Assembly: GCF_003491345.1 (NCBI RefSeq)
Contig: NZ_CP025512.1
Coordinates: 2,046,001-2,110,000 of the forward strand
Direction of reading: 5' to 3'
Length of the DNA stretch: 64,000 nt
Origin: Neorhizobium sp. SOG26
Lineage (GTDB): Bacteria > Pseudomonadota > Alphaproteobacteria > Rhizobiales > Rhizobiaceae
Shown: in pieces, positions 47,442 to 52,948 of the stretch
Position numbering within the stretch: the stretch's first letter is position 1
Layout of the letters: every line of letters starts with the position of its first letter
Notes under the pieces: model-generated
Databases searched by the model: none
What the model was told of the DNA's origin: nothing
Seen by the model: only the letters and a program-made list of their open reading frames with translations
Translations under genes and position numbers: made by a program

Positions 47442-47467
47442 GGAACAATTGTGGACGTCTGCTTGTT
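47442..47467 (+). promoter_or_regulatory. EcfG/RpoE2-type promoter candidate of ndh
   Basis: GGAAC (47442-47446), 18 bases, GTT (47465-47467), 42 bases before the GTG start of ndh. Confidence 0.55.
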
Positions 47468-47508
47468 GAACCGGGTTCGATAAATCGGTTTCAAGATCGG
47501 GGGCTGAA

Positions 47509-48831
47509 GTGGCCGGAGCGGATCCACATCACGATGTTCAACCGTACGACAGGCATCGCGTCGTCATTGTCGGCGCCGGCTTTGGCGGCCTTGCCGTGGC
47601 GCGCGCGCTCGGCAACTCTCCGATCGACGTCACGGTGATCGACCGGCGCAACCACAATCTCTTCCAGCCCCTGCTCTACCAGGTCGCGACCGCGGCGCTC
47701 TCGCCCGCCGATATCTCCGAACCTATCCGCCGCACGCTCGGGCGCTTCCGCAACATCGACGTCAAGCTCGCCGAGGTCACTGGCGTCGACGCGACAGCCA
47801 AGGTGGTGAAGCTCGGGGATGGCGCCGAGATCGGTTATGACCGGCTCGTGCTCGCCACCGGCTCGGACTACAACTATTTCGGCCATGATGAGTGGCGGGC
47901 CTGGGCGCCGGGCTTGAAAACCATCCACGAGGCGCGCCTCATCCGCCAGCGGCTACTGCTCGCCTTCGAAAAAGCCGAGCTTTCCCAGGATCCGGAAGAA
48001 AAGAAGGCGCTGCTGACGAGCGTCATCATCGGCGGCGGCCCAACCGGCGTCGAAATGGCCGGCGCCATCGCGGAGCTTGGCCGCTTCATGATCACCCGCG
48101 ATTTCCGCAAGCTGGAGCCGGATCATCTTCGCGTCATCCTGATCGAGGCGGGGCCAAGAATTCTCGCCGCCTTTCCGGAAAACCTCACCCGATGGGCGCG
48201 CACCTCGCTTGAGAAAGCTGGCGTCGAGGTGATGACCAACGTGCCGGTCGAAGACGTACGCCGCGGCGAAATTGTTGCGGGCGGCAAGGTCATCCGCACC
48301 GGCTGCGTCATCTGGGGCGCCGGCGTCAAAGCTTCCCCTGCCGCTAACTGGCTCGGCATCGAGGGCGGGCCGGCCGGCCGCATCAAGGTCAACCCGGACC
48401 TTTCGATCCCCGATTTTCCCGATATCTATGCGATCGGCGACACTTCGGCGGCGTTTGGGGAGGACGGCAAGCTCCTGCCGGCGCTGGCGCAGGTGGCAAA
48501 GCAGCAGGGTGAATATCTCGGCAACGCGCTGCGGCACGAGATCTTGGAGGGGAAAAAGCCCGCCCCTTTCCGTTTCCACAACCGCGGCAATACCGCCGTG
48601 ATCGGCCGCAATGCCGCAATCTTCGACTTCGGCCGGTGGACGCTGAAGGGCCGCCTTGCCTGGCTCCTCTGGGCGCTCATCCACGTCTACCTGCTCGTCA
48701 ACTTCGAAAAGCGGCTTCTCGTCAGCATCCAGTGGATCTGGCGTTACCTCACCCGCCAGCGCGGCGCGCGCATCATTGATGAGAACGCCGCAGCCGCCAT
48801 CCCCTCTTCGACAGAAAGGACCGAGACATGA
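47509..48831 (+). CDS. ndh: Type II NADH:quinone oxidoreductase
   Basis: A 440-residue single-subunit dehydrogenase that oxidises NADH with quinone without pumping protons. It has the FAD motif GAGFGG (22-27), DRRNHNLFQPLLYQVATAALSP, the NAD motif IIGGGPTGVEMAG, YAIGDTSA and the quinone-site QQGEYLGNAL. The C-terminus has amphipathic/hydrophobic helices (LAWLLWALIHVYLLVNFEKRLLV) for membrane attachment. GTG start. The next ORF overlaps its stop by 4 bases. Confidence 0.93.
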   Translation: MAGADPHHDVQPYDRHRVVIVGAGFGGLAVARALGNSPIDVTVIDRRNHNLFQPLLYQVATAALSPADISEPIRRTLGRFRNIDVKLAEVTGVDATAKVVKLGDGAEIGYDRLVLATGSDYNYFGHDEWRAWAPGLKTIHEARLIRQRLLLAFEKAELSQDPEEKKALLTSVIIGGGPTGVEMAGAIAELGRFMITRDFRKLEPDHLRVILIEAGPRILAAFPENLTRWARTSLEKAGVEVMTNVPVEDVRRGEIVAGGKVIRTGCVIWGAGVKASPAANWLGIEGGPAGRIKVNPDLSIPDFPDIYAIGDTSAAFGEDGKLLPALAQVAKQQGEYLGNALRHEILEGKKPAPFRFHNRGNTAVIGRNAAIFDFGRWTLKGRLAWLLWALIHVYLLVNFEKRLLVSIQWIWRYLTRQRGARIIDENAAAAIPSSTERTET

Positions 48832-49112
48832 ACACCGCCAATCCGCAGCTCGAAGGCCTCTATCTTGCCGTCGCAGCGATCAACCGTCTTCTCGTGAACA
48901 AGGGCGTGACGACAAACGAGGAGATCCAGGAGGCCCTGCAGGTGGTGGAAAAGAAGGTGCTGGCGGATGACAACCCGCTGCATGTCTCGCCCTCGCACCA
49001 GAAGGCGGTCGCTTTCCCGATCCGCGTCCTGCTGCTCGCCAACGAGGCCCACCAGCACGGCACCCCCTTCTGTTTCGAGGACCTGGCACGCGAGGTGGGG
49101 CGGCGCACCTGA
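48828..49112 (+). CDS. Small hypothetical protein coupled to ndh
   Basis: 94 residues, soluble, starting MNTANPQLEGLYLAVAAINR and ending FEDLAREVGRRT. Family not recognised. The ATG overlaps the ndh TGA, so translation is coupled to ndh and the protein is expected under the same conditions. No signal peptide or membrane segment. Confidence 0.6.
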   Translation: MNTANPQLEGLYLAVAAINRLLVNKGVTTNEEIQEALQVVEKKVLADDNPLHVSPSHQKAVAFPIRVLLLANEAHQHGTPFCFEDLAREVGRRT

Positions 49113-49140
49113 TCACCCACGCGGTCAACGGCGGCCAAAG

Positions 49141-49167
49141 AAAAAGGCGCGGGAGATACCGCGCCTT
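49141..49167 (-). terminator. Terminator of the 82-residue gene
   Basis: Stem AAGGCGCGG/CCGCGCCTT (49144-49152, 49159-49167) with a 6-base loop; on the minus strand it is followed by TTTTTC. It also lies 28 bases after the convergent 94-residue gene. Confidence 0.75.
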
Positions 49168-49192
49168 CATTCGTTGTCCGGAAGCGTGCTTG

Positions 49193-49441
49193 TCAGGCCC
49201 CGGGTGTCACCATGCCGTCGCCGCCGCGCAGCCGCTTCAACTGCTTGACGATGCGAAGCGAACTGGAAACGCGCACGGCCGACTGTTCCGAACCCTTGGC
49301 GAGAACGCGCAGCATGTCTTCGGCCTCGTCCGCGGAGATTGTGCCGCGGGCCGCCAGGCCATCGATCAGCATCAGCATGGCCCCCTCCACGGCGAGCGTT
49401 CGCCGGCGCATTTCCTGTTCAATTTCGCTGGGTTCGGACAT
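49193..49441 (-). CDS. Small helical hypothetical protein
   Basis: 82 residues, MSEPSEIEQEMRRRTLAVEG, then MLMLIDGLAARGTISADEAEDML; predicted helical, with no membrane segment I trust. Family not recognised. GGAG lies ten bases upstream of the ATG. A possible stress-type promoter lies 29 bases further. Confidence 0.55.
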   Translation of the reverse strand: MSEPSEIEQEMRRRTLAVEGAMLMLIDGLAARGTISADEAEDMLRVLAKGSEQSAVRVSSSLRIVKQLKRLRGGDGMVTPGA

Positions 49442-49469
49442 CGTCTGCTCCTTGAATTCACATCACACG

Positions 49470-49494
49470 AATGAATTCGGCAGGAGAAGGTTCC
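49470..49494 (-). promoter_or_regulatory. Possible RpoE2-type promoter
   Basis: Minus strand GGAAC (49494-49490), 18 bases, TT (ATT at 49472-49470), 29 bases before the ATG. Fits GGAAC-N18-TT but not the CGTT form. Confidence 0.42.
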
Positions 49495-49522
49495 TGACCT
49501 TGCGACGCGCGGGAGCCGAGCC

Positions 49523-49954
49523 TCAGGATCCTGATTCAGCGTCCGCCGGGGCGGGCTTGGGCGCCGGCGTATGGTCGCCGCGGTCAATCTTGCCCTGCTC
49601 GGCCTTGTAGTAATACTGGCTGGCGACGAGCCAGCCCTTCAGCGGCCTCAACGGCAGGATGCATGTCGCAAGCAGGAACGGCAGCGAGATCAAGAGATGC
49701 ACCCAGAACGGCGGCTGGTAGACGACTTCCAGCCACACCCCGAGGGCGACGCTTGGAATGCAGGCAAAACAGATCACGAAAAAGGCCGGGCCGTCTGCCG
49801 GGTCCGCGAAGGAATAATCGAGATCGCAAACCTCGCATTTCGTCCGCAGCGTCAGGAAGCCGTTGAACAGGTGGCCTTGCCCGCAGCGGGGGCAGCGCCC
49901 CTTGACGCCTGTGCTATAGGGCGAAAGCGGCGCCCAGTTTGCTTCATAAGCCAT
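49523..49954 (-). CDS. DUF983 family zinc-ribbon membrane protein
   Basis: 143 residues with an N-terminal zinc ribbon (RCPRCGQGHLFNGFL and KCEVCDLDYSF) followed by two membrane segments (about 56-78 and 84-104) and a hydrophilic tail. This is the DUF983 layout. The function is unknown; family members occur near cytochrome oxidase genes in some alphaproteobacteria. Single gene here. Confidence 0.85.
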   Translation of the reverse strand: MAYEANWAPLSPYSTGVKGRCPRCGQGHLFNGFLTLRTKCEVCDLDYSFADPADGPAFFVICFACIPSVALGVWLEVVYQPPFWVHLLISLPFLLATCILPLRPLKGWLVASQYYYKAEQGKIDRGDHTPAPKPAPADAESGS

Positions 49955-50088
49955 GACATTTGCCTTTCGTAACTACGTGCCCGAGCGATAGGGCTGAACC
50001 CGGTGCCGCCGCAAGCTGTTCCCTTGCCGCGCGTCAATCTGCCTCGCCTATGCCAGGAAAGAGGGAAAGGGCAAGCCCGCAGGTCGCG

Positions 50089-50433
50089 TCACGCCAGCGG
50101 TTGCAGGCCCTCCGGGTCAACCGCCCGATCGGAGGACGCCGGCGACGTGTCGCCATGTCGCGCGATGCAAACTTCGAGTGCCTGGACCACCGCCTGCAGG
50201 AAATTCTGCGCGCGGCTTTCGGTCGCCTTCGCCGCCGCCTGCGCGACCGCGCTGCGGATGCGTGTCATGAAACCGAGATGATCGAAGCGATCGGCGGCGA
50301 CATTCACTTCGACCTCATCGATAAAATGCGCCAGGAGCGGCTCGAGCGCGAGGTTCGGGTCCTTCCCGTACTGGTTCGCCATCTGCTGAGCGAGCTTGCC
50401 CATCTGCACATAGGGGCCGCATTCGGCGCTCAT
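50089..50433 (-). CDS. Hypothetical protein
   Basis: 114 residues, starting MSAECGPYVQMGKLAQQMAN. It is soluble with long helices (FMTRIRSAVAQAAAKATESRAQNFLQAVVQAL). I cannot assign a family. The ATG at 50433 is preceded by GGGAGGAG at seven bases, better than the longer frame to 50496. It lies downstream of tRNA-Arg on the same strand. Confidence 0.55.
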   Translation of the reverse strand: MSAECGPYVQMGKLAQQMANQYGKDPNLALEPLLAHFIDEVEVNVAADRFDHLGFMTRIRSAVAQAAAKATESRAQNFLQAVVQALEVCIARHGDTSPASSDRAVDPEGLQPLA

Positions 50434-50581
50434 TCCAATTCTCCTCCCGATCATCACATCAAGGATCAAGGTAGGGTGCGGTTGCCGCCGGTGCAAATTG
50501 ATTGTGCAGGAGTGGGGAAAGGAGGTGCGGAACCGATCGAGCCTGAGGCTCGATTTTAAACAAGCTTACTGCTTCGAAGAA

Positions 50582-50658
50582 TGGCGCACCCGACAGGATT
50601 CGAACCTGTGACCTTTGGAATCGGAATCCAACACTCTATCCAGCTGAGCTACGGGTGC
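50582..50658 (-). tRNA. tRNA-Arg (anticodon CCG)
   Basis: A 77-base cloverleaf on the minus strand: acceptor stem GCACCCG/CGGGTGC, D-arm GCTC-AGCTGGATA-GAGT, anticodon stem TTGGA/TCCAA with loop TTCCGAT (anticodon CCG), T-arm ACAGG-TTCGAAT-CCTGT and an encoded CCA end. It reads CGG codons, common in this genome. Confidence 0.97.
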
Positions 50659-50793
50659 TTGCCTGGAACCGGAGACTCGCTCACCGGTGGCTGGTTCTTA
50701 AACCAGCCCGCGGCGCGCATCAATCAAAATCTTGGGCGTCCCGCCAGACGAGGCCCCATTCAATGGAAAGCGCCGTAGCGGCGGGCTGCCGCA

Positions 50794-51051
50794 TCAGTCG
50801 AGCACCTTGGCTTCGATGCAGGCCATGATGAAAGCTTCGCGCGATGCCTCGCAGGAGGTCTTGCCTGCCATGGCCAGGCTGCAGCGCTGCTTGGCGAGGT
50901 GGTAGGCTTCGCCATAGACGGGCGGCCAGCGGTACAGAAGCTGGTTGAGCGCCTCCCGAGGGCTTCGGATCGCTTCCGGCACTTCATGACCGATGCGGAC
51001 GTAAACGGGAGTAAGCCAGCGAGTGTCGCTGGCGCGCATTTGCATGTTCAT
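50794..51051 (-). CDS. DUF982 domain protein
   Basis: 85 residues with the DUF982 pattern: PVYVRIGHEVPEAIRSPREALNQLLYRWPP, then A-x-x-x-C near KQRCSLAMAG and a final REAFIMACIEAKVLD. These small proteins are abundant and multi-copy in rhizobia; function unknown. The start among close ATGs (51051, 51045) and a TTG-type extension to 51078 is uncertain. Confidence 0.75.
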   Translation of the reverse strand: MNMQMRASDTRWLTPVYVRIGHEVPEAIRSPREALNQLLYRWPPVYGEAYHLAKQRCSLAMAGKTSCEASREAFIMACIEAKVLD

Positions 51052-51138
51052 TTCGATTGCCCCAAAAATTCGAAGCAAGAAACTGCGGATGCCTCAAAAG
51101 GTTGCTATCCGCACAAACTTTATGCACTTCCTGATGTG

Positions 51139-51348
51139 TTAATCCTCGCCATCCATTGCAAGGGCAGTTGCAAGGAACCCAAGCGCGAAGGTGGACGCTA
51201 CACCATAGATCATCAGCCAGGCGGCAAGGCCGCCAGCCGGCATCGGGTAATCTTTCAGGGGGCCAAGGATCAGGGCGAGCGCACAAGCGCAGCCGATCGC
51301 AAATCCGGTCACAAGGCGCAGGATGATGTAGCGGATCAGTGGCGGCAT
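51139..51348 (-). CDS. Small two-helix membrane protein
   Basis: 69 residues: MPPLIRYIILRLVTGFAIGCA as a first membrane segment and GGLAAWLMIYGVASTFALGFLATALAM as a second. No family recognised. The ATG at 51348 is chosen because a stress-type promoter candidate lies 27 bases upstream, which rules out the longer frame. It is divergent from the DUF4142 gene, which has its own matching site. Confidence 0.62.
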   Translation of the reverse strand: MPPLIRYIILRLVTGFAIGCACALALILGPLKDYPMPAGGLAAWLMIYGVASTFALGFLATALAMDGED

Positions 51349-51374
51349 GGCGATGCTCCGGTGCTTGGTGCCCC

Positions 51375-51400
51375 AACCGGCCGCAGGAAGGGGAAGTTCC
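51375..51400 (-). promoter_or_regulatory. EcfG/RpoE2-type promoter of the small membrane protein gene
   Basis: Minus strand GGAAC (51400-51396), 18 bases, GTT (51377-51375), 27 bases before the ATG. Confidence 0.58.
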
Positions 51401-51430
51401 CCTCCTCCGGACAATCCTTCTTTTATTTCG

Positions 51431-51455
51431 GGAACTTCTCCTCACCCTCGCGGTT
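51431..51455 (+). promoter_or_regulatory. EcfG/RpoE2-type promoter of the DUF4142 gene
   Basis: GGAAC (51431-51435), 17 bases, GTT (51453-51455), 35 bases before the ATG. The GTTCC overlapping its end makes the same pattern in reverse (GGAAC at 51457-51453), a second possible minus-strand site. Confidence 0.62.
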
Positions 51456-51489
51456 CCAGTCGCATCAACCCGAACGGAGAAAGCCTCTC

Positions 51490-52023
51490 ATGAAGAAGAT
51501 TACATTGGCCGCTGCCCTTTTGATGAGCGCAAGTGCTGCGTTTGCCCAATCGGCAACGGAAAAGACCGGCGTCAACTCCGCACTGGGCGTCGCCCCGTCG
51601 ACCGAAGATTTCGTCATGCAGGCTTCGGCCAGCGACATGTTCGAGATCGAGTCCAGCAAGCTGGCGGTGCAGATGTCGGAAGACGAAGCCACGAAGAAAT
51701 TCGCCCAGCAGATGATCACCGACCATGAAAAGACCAGCGCCGAGCTGAAGGAGCTGATCTCCAGCGGCAAGGTGAAGGCCACCCCGGCGACTGCTCTTCC
51801 GGACGAGATGAAGGAAGACCTCGATGAGCTTGCCAAGCTCAAGGGCGCCGAGTTCACGGAAGAATACCATGACGCCCAGGTGGATGCGCATGAAGATGCC
51901 GTCGACCTCTTTACCCGCTATTCCAAGGAAGGCGAAAATGCCGACCTGAAGGCATGGGCTGCCAAGACACTTCCAGCCCTGGAGCACCACTACAAGATGG
52001 CCCAGGACATGGACAAGGATTGA
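51490..52023 (+). CDS. Periplasmic DUF4142 protein
   Basis: A 177-residue exported protein: signal peptide MKKITLAAALLMSASAAFA, then the DUF4142 helical domain (DFVMQASASDMFEIESSKLAVQ, FAQQMITDHEKTSAELKELI, and AQVDAHEDAVDLFTRYSKEGEN). DUF4142 proteins have a ferritin-like four-helix arrangement and are often in general-stress regulons; a catalytic role is not established. GGAGAAAG lies before the ATG. A strong terminator follows. Confidence 0.88.
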   Translation: MKKITLAAALLMSASAAFAQSATEKTGVNSALGVAPSTEDFVMQASASDMFEIESSKLAVQMSEDEATKKFAQQMITDHEKTSAELKELISSGKVKATPATALPDEMKEDLDELAKLKGAEFTEEYHDAQVDAHEDAVDLFTRYSKEGENADLKAWAAKTLPALEHHYKMAQDMDKD

Positions 52024-52048
52024 TCCGGCACAACCGGATCGACAAAGG

Positions 52049-52077
52049 AAAAGCCCCGCCGGATGCGGGGCTTTTTT
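52049..52077 (+). terminator. Rho-independent terminator after the DUF4142 gene
   Basis: Stem AAGCCCCGC/GCGGGGCTT (52051-52059, 52065-52073) with a 5-base loop and a run of six T. Confidence 0.9.
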
Positions 52078-52104
52078 CGTTTTCGGGGGTCGATGAACCT
52101 GGTG

Positions 52105-52269
52105 TCAGCCCTGCTCGGGCGAGGTTGCCGGTGGCGGTGATACATCCGTCGGCTGGCTCGGGCCGCGCATCAGGAACGCGGCCGCGAACAAGAGGACGAT
52201 GATCACCAGCACCGCGATCATTCCGTTCTTGATCATCCGGTTCTTACCGGTCCCGATCAGTGTCGCCAT
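52105..52269 (-). CDS. Small single-pass membrane protein
   Basis: 54 residues: MATLIGTGKNRMIKNG, a membrane helix at about 16-34 (MIAVLVIIVLLFAAAFLM) and a Pro/Ser-rich tail. Family not recognised. The start overlaps the end of the preceding 80-residue gene by 26 bases, so it is probably co-translated with it. Convergent with the DUF4142 gene. Confidence 0.58.
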   Translation of the reverse strand: MATLIGTGKNRMIKNGMIAVLVIIVLLFAAAFLMRGPSQPTDVSPPPATSPEQG

Positions 52270-52486
52270 TCTGGAAGATGCGGCGATCGGCATCCTGTGC
52301 TGGCGGATCGAACTTTTCAACCGGCTGCACCGCATCGCCCAAGGATGCAGCACCGGACGCTTTTTCGACGCTCGGTTTGGACGACGCCTTCAGTTCCCCG
52401 TCGCTTCCGATCGGTGCCACATGCTCGTTCTTGATATCGAGCGCCCCGCCCTTGCTCTTCCCGTCACTCGTCGCTTGGTTTGCCAT
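52244..52486 (-). CDS. Small hydrophilic hypothetical protein
   Basis: 80 residues, MANQATSDGKSKGGALDIKN, low complexity, charged and probably disordered; it looks like the small hydrophilic proteins often induced by desiccation or osmotic stress, but no family can be named. ACAGGAGAC precedes the ATG. A stress-type promoter candidate ends 26 bases upstream. Confidence 0.6.
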   Translation of the reverse strand: MANQATSDGKSKGGALDIKNEHVAPIGSDGELKASSKPSVEKASGAASLGDAVQPVEKFDPPAQDADRRIFQNGDTDRDR

Positions 52487-52511
52487 CTGTTGTCTCCTGT
52501 TTGCGTGACAA

Positions 52512-52537
52512 AACAGATGGCAGGCGCTCGAAGTTCC
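52512..52537 (-). promoter_or_regulatory. EcfG/RpoE2-type promoter of the 80/54-residue gene pair
   Basis: Minus strand GGAAC (52537-52533), 18 bases, GTT (52514-52512), 26 bases before the ATG. Confidence 0.6.
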
Positions 52538-52554
52538 GATATTTTAGCCGAGAC

Positions 52555-52860
52555 TCATGAAGAGGACTGGCCGGGCGCCTTGCAGCAGATTCCGATATTG
52601 CCGCTCTCGGCAGTGATGAAGACAACGCCGTGATCCTCGAAGGCGAGCCGCATCTGCGCTTCGGTTGCCCGGTGCACGTCGTGCCGGTTGCCTTCGTAGT
52701 CGCGGATCGTGCTGCGGGAAATGCCGGAGCGGTCGGCAAGATCGGCCTGCGTCCAGTCCAGGAAGCCTCGCGCTGCCCGGCACAAAGCCGGCGTCAGAAT
52801 CTTCGGATGTTCTGCTTGACCCATCGTCGATTGTTGCCCATATTGGTCAATATCAGTCAT
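52555..52860 (-). CDS. XRE-type helix-turn-helix regulator
   Basis: A 101-residue DNA-binding protein with a Cro/C1-type helix-turn-helix, CRAARGFLDWTQADLADRSGISRSTIRDYEGNRHDVH (given here as the region from about residue 30 to 66), and a short C-terminal segment FEDHGVVFITAESGNIGI that resembles the end seen in many rhizobial single-domain XRE proteins. Two starts are possible, 52860 and 52824; neither has a strong ribosome binding site. It is divergent from the pha operon and could regulate it, which is inference. Confidence 0.78.
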   Translation of the reverse strand: MTDIDQYGQQSTMGQAEHPKILTPALCRAARGFLDWTQADLADRSGISRSTIRDYEGNRHDVHRATEAQMRLAFEDHGVVFITAESGNIGICCKAPGQSSS

Positions 52861-52948
52861 ATAAGTGATTTTCAGAAGTTTTGCTAGAGGTGTTTCTGAT
52901 GACGGAAACGGCCTTGGGCGCGGGAGAGGTCTGCACATTGGGGTAACG

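Noticed and set aside
50536..50557. Hairpin with four T on the plus strand
   Set aside because: Perfect 8-bp stem, but no plus-strand gene precedes it and the minus-strand genes around it do not get a T-run; kept out of the feature list.
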